Below, piece by piece: positions 1 to 7,078 of a stretch of DNA of 34,284 nt. The notes beneath the pieces are model-generated. The model worked only from the letters and a program-made list of their open reading frames with translations. It had not been told where the DNA came from and did not search any database. The position numbers and the translations under genes were made by a program. Numbering within the stretch: position 1 is the first letter of the stretch; the number at the start of each line of letters is the position of its first letter. Source of the DNA: an uncultured Oscillospiraceae bacterium. Lineage in GTDB: Bacteria; Bacillota; Clostridia; Oscillospirales; Oscillospiraceae. Location: the NCBI GenBank assembly GCA_958423465.1, contig CATZRD010000023.1:1-34284 (forward strand). The letters are read 5' to 3'.

Positions 1-513
1 GCCGAGTGGTGGAAGCAGCTCTACGGCGAGAGCGAGGGCAAGGAGGGCAAGGGCCTCTTCCCCGCCAGCGTGGAGTTCACCGCCGACCTGCACTCCATGG
101 GCCAGTATATCCAGCAGGGGGAGCGGCTGATGTTCGAGACCGTGGTCCGCTTTGCCGGGAACTGCGGCGAGCTGAAGGTCCCCTATGACGAGGCCGACGG
201 CGACGGTCTGAACTTCCTGGCCGGGAAGGACATGGACTTCATCGCCACCCAGGCCATGGACGGCACCCTGCTGGCCCATGTGGAGGGCGGCGTGCCCAAC
301 CTGATCGTCCGGGCCGGCAAGATCAGCGCCTACACCTGCGGCGAGCTGATCTACTTCTTTGAGTACGCCTGCGGCCTCAGCGGCTACCTGCTGGGGGTGA
401 ACCCCTTTGACCAGCCCGGCGTGGAGGCCTATAAGAAGAACATGTTCGCCCTTCTGGGCAAGCCTGGCTATGAGGAGAAGGGCGCGGCCCTCCGGGCGAA
501 GCTGGGGAAGTGA
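1..513 (+). CDS. pgi: Glucose-6-phosphate isomerase, C-terminal part
   Basis: Glycolytic enzyme that interconverts glucose 6-phosphate and fructose 6-phosphate in the cytoplasm. The reading frame is open from base 1, so only the last 170 residues are present. The C-terminal stretch GVNPFDQPGVEAYKKNMFAL is characteristic of bacterial phosphoglucose isomerases, as is the upstream segment around EFTADLHSMGQYIQQG. The catalytic core lies outside the window. The gene ends at TGA 511-513. Only a weak six-base-pair hairpin (532-547) follows before the next promoter. I regard the family call as secure; completeness cannot be judged. Confidence 0.9.
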   Translation, partial: AEWWKQLYGESEGKEGKGLFPASVEFTADLHSMGQYIQQGERLMFETVVRFAGNCGELKVPYDEADGDGLNFLAGKDMDFIATQAMDGTLLAHVEGGVPNLIVRAGKISAYTCGELIYFFEYACGLSGYLLGVNPFDQPGVEAYKKNMFALLGKPGYEEKGAALRAKLGK

Positions 514-550
514 ACACTCTGTGAATTTTCAGGAAAAGTGATTTTCCCCG

Positions 551-579
551 TTGTGTTTCCCTTCCGCCTGTGTTATGCT
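551..579 (+). promoter_or_regulatory. Sigma-70 promoter of the small P-loop gene
   Basis: TTGTGT (551-556) and TATGCT (574-579) are separated by 17 bases, and TG at 571-572 gives an extended -10 element. The leader to the ATG at 625 is about 40 bases and holds an AAAGGAG ribosome site. Confidence 0.7.
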
Positions 580-624
580 ATAGACACAATAAGTCCGCCA
601 AAAGAAGAAAAGGAGTGATTTCAT

Positions 625-1035
625 ATGGTTAGACTTATCATGAGCGCCTCCGGCGAGGGCAAGACCAAGCAGCTGATGGAGCTGATGGACGCCGCCGCCG
701 AGACCGCTGTTGGATGCATGGTGTGCATCGAGCCCACCCGCAATATGAGCTATAATCTGCACCATCAGACCCGCCTGGTGGACGCCTCCGAATTCTCGAT
801 CAGCAATTTTGAGACGCTGCGGGGCTTCATCTGCGGCCTGTATGCCGGCAATTACGATATTACCCACATCTTCATCGACAACCTGTGCAAGGTCGCTCAC
901 AGCACCAACGACCGGGAGATCGGCGATTTCCTCACCTGGCTGGACACCTTCAGCTCCCCCCTGGGGCTGAAGATCATCGCCACCATCAGCGCCGACCCCG
1001 AGACCGCCACCGATGTGATGCGGAAGTTCATGTAA
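625..1035 (+). CDS. Small P-loop-like protein of unknown function
   Basis: This is a 136-residue cytoplasmic protein with no signal or membrane segment. The N-terminus has a Walker-A-like SASGEGKT (residues 7-14) and a mid-protein hydrophobic strand ending in Asp (THIFIDN, near 89-95) that could serve as Walker B. The layout resembles a shortened thymidine-kinase or ATPase-type P-loop fold. I do not recognise a characterised family, and no substrate can be assigned. The start is supported by AAAGGAG upstream of ATG. It has its own promoter (551-579) and its own terminator (1045-1076), so it is probably monocistronic. Confidence 0.75.
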   Translation: MVRLIMSASGEGKTKQLMELMDAAAETAVGCMVCIEPTRNMSYNLHHQTRLVDASEFSISNFETLRGFICGLYAGNYDITHIFIDNLCKVAHSTNDREIGDFLTWLDTFSSPLGLKIIATISADPETATDVMRKFM

Positions 1036-1044
1036 CAGAGGGCG

Positions 1045-1077
1045 AAGCCGCCGGGGCCAGCTGGCCCCGGCGGCTTT
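1045..1077 (+). terminator. Terminator hairpin after the P-loop gene
   Basis: A perfect 32-base palindrome (arms 1045-1060 and 1061-1076), very GC-rich, begins ten bases after the stop codon. Only a short T run follows, so termination may rely on stem strength. Confidence 0.7.
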
Positions 1078-1105
1078 CCCTGTTCCGGGGCGTCCGGTCC
1101 CGGCA

Positions 1106-1134
1106 TTGACAGGCCGGAGCCGGGCGGCTATAAT
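1106..1134 (+). promoter_or_regulatory. Perfect consensus sigma-70 promoter for the hemW operon
   Basis: TTGACA (1106-1111), a 17-base spacer and TATAAT (1129-1134): both hexamers match the consensus exactly. The first gene starts about 60 bases downstream with an AAGGAGG ribosome site. Confidence 0.9.
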
Positions 1135-1194
1135 AGCAGAAAAACCGCGGCCCGGGGGGCGCTGCTCCCGGACCGGGGCCCAAGGAGGTTCGCC

Positions 1195-1458
1195 ATGTAC
1201 CAGATCAAACGAATCACCGACCGGGAGGGCGTCGCCAAGGCCGACCCGGAGAGTCGGGCCAGAGTGGGCTGCGTGGGCGAGGCCCGGATGGAGGACAAGT
1301 GCGTGCTCATCCACTGCGTCCGGGACCGGCGGGGGGAGGTCTGCGACCGCTACATCCGCACCAGTCTGGTCCAGTCCTGGAAGAAGGACAAGGAGACGGG
1401 CCGCATCGTGGTGGAGACCTGCAACAGCGTCTACTACCTGGACCCGGTGAAGCCGTGA
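1195..1458 (+). CDS. Hypothetical protein translationally coupled to hemW
   Basis: An 87-residue soluble protein with no signal peptide, no membrane segment and no motif I recognise. Three cysteines (in GCVGEA, IHCVRD and GEVCDRY) and a charged middle are the only visible traits; they do not form a standard metal-binding pattern. The start has a good AAGGAGG site eleven bases upstream and lies behind a perfect consensus promoter. The stop codon overlaps the GTG start of hemW (GTGA at 1455-1458), which implies translational coupling. No function can be assigned from sequence. Confidence 0.75.
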   Translation: MYQIKRITDREGVAKADPESRARVGCVGEARMEDKCVLIHCVRDRRGEVCDRYIRTSLVQSWKKDKETGRIVVETCNSVYYLDPVKP

Positions 1459-2618
1459 CGGCGGAGCGGGGGTCTCTGGGCCTGTATCTCCACATCCCCT
1501 TCTGCCGGAGCAAGTGCCGGTACTGCGACTTCTACTCCCTGCCCCGGGCGGAGGGGGAGATGGACCGCTATGTCCGGGCTTTGACGGCCCAGCTCATCCG
1601 GCAGGCGCCCCTTACCGCCGGGTACGGGGTGGATACGATCTATTTCGGCGGCGGCACTCCCTCCTATCTGGGGTGGCGCCGTCTGACGTCCCTGCTGGAG
1701 ACGGCGCTGGACCACTATCGCGTCTGCCCGGACAGCGAGATCACCCTGGAGGCCAATCCGGACAGTCTGGAGGACCCCGGCCAGGTGCGGGAGCTGGTCT
1801 CCGCCGGGTTCAACCGGGTCTCCCTGGGGGTCCAGTCCGCCGACGACGGGGAGCTGCGGGCCATGGGCCGGGTCCACACCTTCGCTCAGGCCCGCTCGGC
1901 GGTACGGGCCGCCCGAATGGGGGGAATCGAAAATCTGTCCCTGGACCTGATCTACGGCCTGCCGGACCAGACCATGGACCGGTGGCGGCGCACCGTGGAG
2001 CGGGTGCTGGAGCTGGAGCCGGAGCACCTGAGCTGCTACGGCCTGAAGCTGGAGGAGGGGACCCCCCTGTGGCGGCAGCGGGAGGAGCTGACCCTTCCCG
2101 ACGGGGACCGGCAGGCGGATATGGTCCTGTGGACCGTGGACCGGCTGGCGGCGGCGGGCTATGAGCAGTACGAGATTTCCAACTTCGCCCGGCCGGGCTT
2201 CGCCTCCCGGCACAACCAAAAGTACTGGGACCTGTCGCCCTATCTGGGCTTCGGCCCCGGGGCCCACTCCGACTTCGGCGGCGTCCGGTACGCCTGGGCC
2301 AGGTCCCTGGCAGACTACTGCCGGGCGATCGAGGACGGCGGGGAGCCGCCCCTCTCCGAAAAGGCGGCCATCTCCCTCCGGGAGCGGGCCGGGGAGTATG
2401 TGATGCTGGGCCTGCGCACTGCCCGGGGCCTGGACCGCCGCGCCTTTGAGGACCGGTATGGCCTGTCCTTCGCCCCGGTGGAGCGGGTTTTGGAGGGGCT
2501 GGTGCCCACGGGCCACGTTCTCCCCCTGCCGGAGGGCCGGTGGCGGCTGACGCCCCAGGGGTTTCTGGTGTCCAATCAGATCATCGGCCTGGCGCTGGAG
2601 GCGCTGGAGGAGGAGTAA
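1455..2618 (+). CDS. hemW: Radical SAM heme chaperone HemW
   Basis: A 387-residue radical S-adenosylmethionine protein of the HemW family, formerly annotated as oxygen-independent coproporphyrinogen III oxidase and now regarded as a heme chaperone or inserter. The 4Fe-4S ligands are in PFCRSKCRYCDF (CxxxCxxC, about residues 18-25). The residue after the third cysteine is Asp-Phe, not the extra Cys of true HemN. GGGTPSYL and the SLGVQS segment are further family hallmarks, and the C-terminal HemN-type domain is present. The GTG at 1455 is in frame, overlaps the previous stop and gives the usual family length. The frame is open further upstream, but that part lies on top of the preceding gene. 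Confidence 0.93.
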   Translation: MTAERGSLGLYLHIPFCRSKCRYCDFYSLPRAEGEMDRYVRALTAQLIRQAPLTAGYGVDTIYFGGGTPSYLGWRRLTSLLETALDHYRVCPDSEITLEANPDSLEDPGQVRELVSAGFNRVSLGVQSADDGELRAMGRVHTFAQARSAVRAARMGGIENLSLDLIYGLPDQTMDRWRRTVERVLELEPEHLSCYGLKLEEGTPLWRQREELTLPDGDRQADMVLWTVDRLAAAGYEQYEISNFARPGFASRHNQKYWDLSPYLGFGPGAHSDFGGVRYAWARSLADYCRAIEDGGEPPLSEKAAISLRERAGEYVMLGLRTARGLDRRAFEDRYGLSFAPVERVLEGLVPTGHVLPLPEGRWRLTPQGFLVSNQIIGLALEALEEE

Positions 2619-2639
2619 CGGAGGGCGGCAAGCATACAG

Positions 2640-2676
2640 GGAGGCCCCGGAGGCGTTTTTCGCCGCCGGGGCCTCC
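2640..2676 (+). terminator. Hairpin between hemW and the convergent esterase gene
   Basis: Arms 2640-2655 and 2661-2676 enclose a TTTTT loop, with one mismatch. There is no clear T tail on either strand. The hairpin probably serves both converging units. A near-identical hairpin lies at 4516-4552. Confidence 0.6.
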
Positions 2677-2689
2677 TTGTCGGCCGTTG

Positions 2690-2707
2690 GATGACCGGGG
2701 ACCCTAT
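2690..2707. repeat. 18-base repeat at a gene end, copy 1
   Basis: GATGACCGGGGACCCTAT, which contains the complement of the esterase TAG stop codon. An identical copy lies at 4580-4597, at the same place relative to another minus-strand stop codon and hairpin. Confidence 0.8.
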
Positions 2708-3705
2708 TCAACAGGAAGGTACCGATCCAGATATTCCTCGATCTTCTGGTAGTATTGATGAAATTCCTGATGGTCGTTCTGCAGTCCGTGGCCGGAGTGC
2801 TCCAGAACGATGTAGTCGTGGGGAACGCCGTGGGCGGTGAGAGCTTCGTCCAGCCGGATGGAGGCCGGGAAGCTCTGGACCTTGTCGTGCTTGCCGTAGG
2901 CCATGAGGGAGGGCGCCGTGCCGCCGTCCACCCACAGCAGGGCAGAGACGTCCTTCATGGCATCGTCGTAAGCGCTGGTACCGAACAGGTCCGGCGTGAT
3001 GGACCTGCCCGCCATGACGCTGAAAAGGCCCGCGGCGGCCGCGTTGGATTCCTCCGTGCCCCGGTCCAGACCGTAGCAGCCCCAGTCCTCCGGGTAGAAG
3101 CTGGAGGGACCCACCGCGCCGAACACCATCTTCACCGGCGCCGGGGCGGTGTCCGCGTCCCGGTAGGCGTATAGCATCGCCAGACAGTGACCTGCCGAAC
3201 CGCCGGCGATTGCCATTGCGTCAATGGGATAGCCCAGGTTTTCCGCCTGGGCAGCCACCACCGGGACGGCCTCCTTGATTTCCATGGACTGGGTATAGAT
3301 GTTGGCCTCGGGATGCTGCTCGCTGAAAAGGGTATAGTTGATTCCCGCCGCCACATAGCCCTTGGAGCACAGCCACTGGAGCATCCCGGCGTCGTCGGCC
3401 TTGTCCCCGGTGGTGAACCCGCCCGCGTGGAGGTAGACCACCAGACCGTAGCTCTCTTTGGAGGTGTCAGCGGGCACATACAAGTCAAACTTGTTGGCTT
3501 CGCCCACGCCGTAGGGAATGTCCGTATGGACGGCGCCCACATCACTGCTCCAGTCGGCCTCGTAGTCCTTGGCCCAGGAGGGCGGGATCTGCTTGCTGAT
3601 CGCGCCCAGGGCCGCAGCGGCGATAAAAGCCGCTATGTACAGCAGCATCCACTTCACCCTCCCCTTTTTTCTCGGCTTTTCCGCCGCGCTTGTCTGTCCG
3701 CTCAT
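2704..3705 (-). CDS. Membrane-anchored alpha/beta-hydrolase (esterase/lipase-like)
   Basis: A 333-residue serine hydrolase. Residues 1-18 are basic, 19-36 form one hydrophobic segment (LLYIAAFIAAAALGAI), and the catalytic domain follows, probably outside the membrane. The oxyanion motif is HAGGF, the nucleophile elbow is AGGSAGH, and the likely acid and base are Asp in GKHDKV and His in HSGHG. This fits the BD-FAE/hormone-sensitive-lipase side of the superfamily; the substrate is unknown. Its ATG overlaps the stop of a 44-residue membrane peptide gene (ATGA), so the two form an operon. Both are driven from the TetR intergenic region and are likely repressed by that regulator. Confidence 0.88.
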   Translation of the reverse strand: MSGQTSAAEKPRKKGRVKWMLLYIAAFIAAAALGAISKQIPPSWAKDYEADWSSDVGAVHTDIPYGVGEANKFDLYVPADTSKESYGLVVYLHAGGFTTGDKADDAGMLQWLCSKGYVAAGINYTLFSEQHPEANIYTQSMEIKEAVPVVAAQAENLGYPIDAMAIAGGSAGHCLAMLYAYRDADTAPAPVKMVFGAVGPSSFYPEDWGCYGLDRGTEESNAAAAGLFSVMAGRSITPDLFGTSAYDDAMKDVSALLWVDGGTAPSLMAYGKHDKVQSFPASIRLDEALTAHGVPHDYIVLEHSGHGLQNDHQEFHQYYQKIEEYLDRYLPVE

Positions 3706-3836
3706 AGAAAGTTCCCTCCCAGCAGAGTGCCGCCCATCAGCAGGTTCATAAAAGCCCGCAGGGCCAGGCGGCCCACCACGATGCCCGCGATCACCACGAT
3801 GGCCAGGATCAGCAGACGCTTTTTCGTAAGCGACAT
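3702..3836 (-). CDS. 44-residue single-pass membrane peptide, coupled to the esterase
   Basis: The peptide runs MSLTKKRLLILA..., with a basic N-terminus (KKR), one hydrophobic segment (about residues 8-21) and a Gly/Leu-rich tail ending NFL. The start has an AGAGGAG ribosome site eight bases upstream, and the TGA stop overlaps the esterase ATG. Placement as the first gene of the operon, the good ribosome site and the coupling argue that it is real despite its size. It may be a small partner or anchor of the esterase; this is inference. I recognise no family. Confidence 0.65.
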   Translation of the reverse strand: MSLTKKRLLILAIVVIAGIVVGRLALRAFMNLLMGGTLLGGNFL

Positions 3837-3865
3837 GTTCCGATCTCCTCTCAGATCATTTTCTG

Positions 3866-3894
3866 TTGACAGCGCCAGGAAAAGGCGCTATCAT
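3866..3894 (+). promoter_or_regulatory. Promoter of the tetR-type gene
   Basis: TTGACA (3866-3871), a 17-base spacer and TATCAT (3889-3894). The operator palindrome at 3902-3913 falls on the expected transcription start, which suggests autoregulation. Confidence 0.85.
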
Positions 3895-3901
3895 ATTGCC
3901 A

Positions 3902-3931
3902 ATACAATTGTATCGGCGAGACGATTGTATC
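3902..3931. promoter_or_regulatory. Probable TetR operator region
   Basis: A perfect 12-base palindrome, ATACAATTGTAT (3902-3913), is followed by a second copy of its half, ATTGTATC (3924-3931; first copy 3907-3914), 17 bases along. The first element covers the start site of the plus-strand promoter. The second overlaps the minus-strand -10 element. Both divergent genes could thus be controlled by the adjacent regulator. Confidence 0.7.
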
Positions 3932-3951
3932 ATATCTTTTTTTGCTGTCAA
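3924..3951 (-). promoter_or_regulatory. Promoter of the membrane peptide / esterase operon
   Basis: On the minus strand, TTGACA (3951-3946) and TACAAT (3929-3924) are separated by 16 bases. The -10 element lies inside the second operator half-site. Confidence 0.8.
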
Positions 3952-3965
3952 CAGAGGATGAGAAA

Positions 3966-4499
3966 ATGGGACAAAACGCAGAAAATGTATCACCGATGAG
4001 CAATGCGGGGCGCAACACCTATGTGGTGGAGCGGCTCACCGCCGCTCTGCTGGAGCTGCTGGAGGAGGAGCTCCTGGCGGAGATCCCCGTCAGCCGCCTC
4101 TGCCGGCGGGCCGGGGTGGGCCGGGCCTCCTTTTACCGCAATTTCGAGAGCAAGGAGGACATTCTGCGGGCGTATATCGGCAAGCTCTTCCGCGACTGGA
4201 CCGACGAATACGAGCAGAGGGAGGACGCGCCCCTCAGCGCGCTGGTGGAGGCGCTGTTCGGACATTTTACGGCCCACCGGGCGTTTTACCAGCTGCTGAA
4301 CGAGAGGGAGCTGACATACCTTCTGAAGGATGTGATCCTCGGCCTGTGCGGCCCCAAACCGGAGCACACCGCCATAGAGGCCTATGCGGGAGCCTTCGCG
4401 GCCTACAGCCTCTACGGCTGGATCGAGACGTGGTTCCAGCGGGGGATGCGGGAATCCCCGGCGTTTCTGGCGGAGCTGTTCCGGTCCCAGGGCCTGTAG
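3966..4499 (+). CDS. TetR/AcrR-family transcriptional regulator
   Basis: A 177-residue one-domain repressor. The helix-turn-helix lies in the first 65 residues: IPVSRLCRRAGVGRASFYRNFESKEDIL contains the SFYRNFxSKEDIL signature of TetR proteins. The rest is an all-helical ligand domain, slightly short for the family, ending SQGL. I chose ATG 3966, preceded by AGAGG, over an in-frame TTG at 3942. It is divergent from the membrane esterase operon across a 130-base region with two promoters and an inverted repeat, so it most likely represses itself and the esterase. The inducer is unknown. Confidence 0.88.
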   Translation: MGQNAENVSPMSNAGRNTYVVERLTAALLELLEEELLAEIPVSRLCRRAGVGRASFYRNFESKEDILRAYIGKLFRDWTDEYEQREDAPLSALVEALFGHFTAHRAFYQLLNERELTYLLKDVILGLCGPKPEHTAIEAYAGAFAAYSLYGWIETWFQRGMRESPAFLAELFRSQGL

Positions 4500-4515
4500 C
4501 CTGGCGGAACAGAAA

Positions 4516-4552
4516 GGAGGTCCCGGCGGCGTTTTTCGCCGCCGGGACCTCC
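4516..4552. terminator. Hairpin between tetR and the glycosyltransferase gene
   Basis: A perfect stem (4516-4531 with 4537-4552) encloses a TTTTT loop, between two converging genes. It is nearly the same sequence as the hairpin at 2640-2676. Confidence 0.65.
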
Positions 4553-4579
4553 CGGTATGCTGTTCGATCGATGCCCGCC

Positions 4580-4597
4580 GATGACCGGGGACCCTAT
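4580..4597. repeat. 18-base repeat at a gene end, copy 2
   Basis: GATGACCGGGGACCCTAT again, including the complement of the glycosyltransferase TAG stop codon. It is identical to 2690-2707. Confidence 0.8.
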
Positions 4598-5748
4598 CCC
4601 ACCGCCGCGGGCAGCTCCGTCAGGGAGGCGTACAGGTCCGCCGCCGCCTGGCCGAAGGCCTGGGCGGAAAAGCGCAGGGCGGACTGCCTGGCGCCCCGGG
4701 CCAGGGCGTCCCGCAGGGCCGGGTCGTCCAAAAACCGGTCCAGGCAGGCCAGGAGATCAGCCTGCTCCTCCCACTGCCAGCCGTTGACGCCGTCCTCCAC
4801 CACCCCCTGGACGCACAGGTCCCGGCGGCACAGCACCGGCACCCCCGCCGCCAGAGCCTCAAAGTAGGTCAGACCCTGGGTCTCGCTGGTGGAGGCGGTG
4901 AGGAACAGGTCCCCCAGCTGGTAGTAGTCCCGGACCCGGTCGTGGGGAACCATCCCGGTGAACACGGTATGGAAGGGCAGCTCCGCCGCCCGCTCCTCCA
5001 GGGCCTGCCGGCAGGGGCCGTCTCCCACCACCAGAAAGGTGAAGTCCCGCCGCCCGCCGGCGGCCAGAGCGTCCAGCACCCGTTCCAGCTCCTTCTCCTT
5101 GGCCAGACGGCCCAGGTACAGCAGGATGGGCCGGTCCTCCGGGACGCCCAGGCGGTCCAGGGCCCCCGCCCGCCAGGCCGGGTCCGGCTCCCCCCGGAAC
5201 CGGTCCAGGTCGATGCCCGTGGGGATCACCTCCAGACGGCAGGTCACGCCGTAGCCCTCCAGCAGCGCCTTCACCTTGCCGCTGGGGGCGATGATGCAGG
5301 CGCTGCGGCTGGCTACCCACCGGGAAAAGGCGGACACCACCTGACGGCCCATCCGGCGGCTGGGGAGGACGTAGTGGGTGTAGTCCTCGTACACCGTGTG
5401 GTAGGTATGTACGATGGGGATATCCAGCTTTCGGTGGAGGGCGTGGGCCACCCGGAAGGTACTGAACTCACATTGGGAGTGGATGATGTCCGGCCGCCAC
5501 TCCGCCAGCTCCCGCAGTACCCGCCGGCTGCGGCCCAGCCGCAGCCGGGCGCCCGGATAGATCCGGGCGGCGCTGACGGAGCCGAGATAATAAACATTGC
5601 CCTCCCGATAGGAGCGGTGGCTGCCGGAGAGGGTCACCACCCGCACCTCGTGGCCCAGCCGCTCCAGTTCCCGCTTCAGCAGCACTACGGAAAAAACCAC
5701 GCCGTTGACTACGGGGCTGTACCAGTCTGTTGTGATAAGCACTTTCAT
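4594..5748 (-). CDS. Family 4 glycosyltransferase
   Basis: A 384-residue retaining GT-B enzyme of family GT4 that transfers a sugar from a nucleotide donor. The N-terminal domain begins MKVLITTDWYSPVVNGVV, with the glycine-containing acceptor loop typical of MgdA/PimB-like lipid glucosyltransferases. The C-terminal domain shows VIPTGIDLDRF, ILLYLGRLAKEKEL and SETQGLTYFEALAAG, which is the EX7E donor-site motif. A diacylglycerol glucosyltransferase or other glycolipid role is plausible but not proven. ATG 5748 is used because GGTGG lies six bases upstream; an in-frame GTG at 5757 is also possible. It appears monocistronic. Confidence 0.88.
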   Translation of the reverse strand: MKVLITTDWYSPVVNGVVFSVVLLKRELERLGHEVRVVTLSGSHRSYREGNVYYLGSVSAARIYPGARLRLGRSRRVLRELAEWRPDIIHSQCEFSTFRVAHALHRKLDIPIVHTYHTVYEDYTHYVLPSRRMGRQVVSAFSRWVASRSACIIAPSGKVKALLEGYGVTCRLEVIPTGIDLDRFRGEPDPAWRAGALDRLGVPEDRPILLYLGRLAKEKELERVLDALAAGGRRDFTFLVVGDGPCRQALEERAAELPFHTVFTGMVPHDRVRDYYQLGDLFLTASTSETQGLTYFEALAAGVPVLCRRDLCVQGVVEDGVNGWQWEEQADLLACLDRFLDDPALRDALARGARQSALRFSAQAFGQAAADLYASLTELPAAVG

Positions 5749-5891
5749 ATGATCCACCGCCCCGGAGGAGGCGCTCCTTCTTCTGCTTGTCTGGGCCTAT
5801 CATACAGAAAACCGCCGCCCTGCGCAAGAAGGCGGCGGAAATTTTATAAATTCTTAATACCCCTCATGGAGCGCCTTATCCGGCGGAGAAC

Positions 5892-5923
5892 AAAAGGAGG
5901 GATGTCCGCGCGGGCATCCCTCC
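5892..5923 (-). terminator. Terminator of the endolysin / prophage cassette
   Basis: GGAGGGATG (5896-5904) pairs with CATCCCTCC (5915-5923). On the minus strand the hairpin is followed by TTTTG, a good intrinsic terminator just after the endolysin stop codon. Confidence 0.85.
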
Positions 5924-5937
5924 CCCGGAAGCGTGCC

Positions 5938-6582
5938 CTACGCCCCCAGCGCCCCGGCCCGGTCCAGGATCACCAGCAGCCGCACCATGTCATAGCTGAG
6001 ATCCAGACCGTCGCCGCCGCCGGTCAGGAAGCCCCCGCGCACCAGCTTTTCCACCGTGGACTTTGCCCAGTCCGGGCACTCCGAAACCGTGTTGTACCGC
6101 GTCTCGCGCATGACAGCTTCCTCCTCGTAGTCGGGCCGGACGGCCCCCAGGACGTATTTGCCGGGGCGCTGCCGCTCCATGACCTGGCCGCCGTCGGCGT
6201 CGTTTTCCCCGCCGGTATTGCCCTCGATGGCCCGGACGCCGTCCGGCAGCGCCTGGGACACGATTCCGCAGTGGTCCGCGGCCGCCCCGCCGGGGAAGTC
6301 GTAGATCGCCACGTCCCCGGGCCGGTAGTCCCCGGTCACCCAGCGGCCAGCCGCCTGGGCGGCCCGCATCAGGTCCCCGCAGGAGGCCGTCCGCTTCGGC
6401 AGCGCCACCCCCGCCTGGGCGAAGCACCACTGCACGAACGCCATGCACCAGGGGTAGCCGCTGCCGCTGACCTCCCGGCCATAGTACCAGGTGTTGTAGC
6501 GGACGCGGTTGCTGCCCGGCGGAGACTCCCGGACGCCGATCTCTCCGGCGGCGATGGCCAGCAGCGTCTTACAGGTCCCCAT
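5938..6582 (-). CDS. Phage endolysin with CHAP domain
   Basis: A 214-residue peptidoglycan hydrolase (amidase/endopeptidase type). The N-terminal CHAP domain (about residues 1-150) has the catalytic Cys in YPWCMAFVQW and the His in AADHCGIV, plus GDVAIYDF. A separate C-terminal domain (about 160-214, RYNTVSECPDWAKSTVEKLV...) resembles the SLH-like wall-binding tail of many clostridial phage lysins. There is no signal peptide, so release would depend on the holin encoded just upstream. The start overlaps the end of the holin gene by 14 bases, which indicates coupling. It is the last gene of the prophage remnant, before a strong terminator. Confidence 0.9.
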   Translation of the reverse strand: MGTCKTLLAIAAGEIGVRESPPGSNRVRYNTWYYGREVSGSGYPWCMAFVQWCFAQAGVALPKRTASCGDLMRAAQAAGRWVTGDYRPGDVAIYDFPGGAAADHCGIVSQALPDGVRAIEGNTGGENDADGGQVMERQRPGKYVLGAVRPDYEEEAVMRETRYNTVSECPDWAKSTVEKLVRGGFLTGGGDGLDLSYDMVRLLVILDRAGALGA

Positions 6583-6784
6583 GGCCGGCTTCCCCGCCGG
6601 GGCCGCTCTGGGACTTTTGCGCCTGGGTCCCGAAATAAAACGCGATGATCACCGCGTAGATGGTCAAAAAATCCTGGGAGACCTGCCCCCGGCAGGTCTG
6701 CACGGCGAACACGATGGTGAGGACCAGCGTCACCAGGCTCTTGACGCTGATGAGGTTCGCCGCCTTCTTCTGAATGGTCTCCAT
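6569..6784 (-). CDS. Phage holin
   Basis: A 71-residue membrane protein with two hydrophobic segments (about residues 17-33, LVTLVLTIVFAVQT, and 39-52, LTIYAVIIAFYFG) and a hydrophilic C-terminus rich in Gln, Ser and Gly. Size, topology and position directly before an endolysin identify it as a holin, which forms membrane lesions that let the lysin reach the wall. I chose ATG 6784 because GGAAAGGA precedes it; the longer in-frame version lacks a ribosome site. Its 3' end overlaps the endolysin start. Confidence 0.85.
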   Translation of the reverse strand: METIQKKAANLISVKSLVTLVLTIVFAVQTCRGQVSQDFLTIYAVIIAFYFGTQAQKSQSGPGGEAGHGDL

Positions 6785-6863
6785 GATGATAGTCCTTTCC
6801 GGGCGGCATTTCGCCGCCCTGCCAATGGTTGTCACGCTTGCCTCACGGCTCAGCGCTTCCTAC

Positions 6864-6891
6864 TTGACAAAGCGGCGAAATCGGCTATAAT
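6864..6891 (+). promoter_or_regulatory. Consensus promoter of the antisense (antitoxin) RNA
   Basis: TTGACA (6864-6869), a 16-base spacer and TATAAT (6886-6891), on the plus strand against the direction of every prophage gene. No credible plus-strand coding sequence follows. It shares the 12-mer TTGACAAAGCGG with the toxin promoter on the opposite strand. Confidence 0.85.
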
Positions 6892-6897
6892 GAAAGT

Positions 6898-6993
6898 ACA
6901 AGGGCGCTGTTGCGAGACGGTCAGCCCTCAAAGACGATCAATCAAAATGTTGACCGCTCGGGTGGCTTCCGGGCGGTCAACACGCTTTTGGGG
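6898..6993 (+). ncRNA. Candidate antisense antitoxin RNA
   Basis: The predicted transcript is about 95 bases, starting near 6898 and ending after the hairpin at 6949-6981 and the CTTTT run near 6987. It contains a 5' hairpin (arms around 6901-6905 and 6924-6928). It is complementary to the last codons, stop codon and 3' hairpin of the minus-strand toxin message. Convergent 3' overlap is the arrangement of known type I antitoxins such as RatA and SR4. The ends are inferred from the promoter and hairpin. Confidence 0.55.
6949..6981. terminator. Bidirectional hairpin shared by toxin mRNA and antisense RNA
   Basis: GTTGACCGC (6949-6957) pairs with GCGGTCAAC (6973-6981), extended inward by more GC pairs. 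On the minus strand it is followed by ATTTTGATT, on the plus strand by ACGCTTTT. The toxin stop codon lies in the 3' arm. Confidence 0.75.
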
Positions 6994-7072
6994 CAAAATA
7001 CATCGCAATCGCAAGGACTACGAGTAAGCACACCAGGAACCGCAGGAATTGCTTCCTGCGTCCGGCACCCAT
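6977..7072 (-). CDS. Candidate type I toxin, 31-residue membrane peptide
   Basis: The peptide starts MGAGRRKQ and continues with one hydrophobic helix (FLRFLVCLLVVLAIAMYF) and the tail APKAC: basic N-terminus, single membrane segment, the form of small membrane-damaging toxins. The message has an unusually long match to the 16S 3' end (GGTGAT preceded by AGAGGG), eight bases upstream of ATG measured from the G-run. That site is predicted to be paired in an eight-base stem (7079-7086 with 7093-7100), as in known type I toxin mRNAs. The gene has its own consensus promoter and sits between the XhlA-like gene and the holin. No named toxin family is recognised. An accessory lysis peptide is the main alternative. 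Confidence 0.6.
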   Translation of the reverse strand: MGAGRRKQFLRFLVCLLVVLAIAMYFAPKAC

Positions 7073-7078
7073 CCGCAT

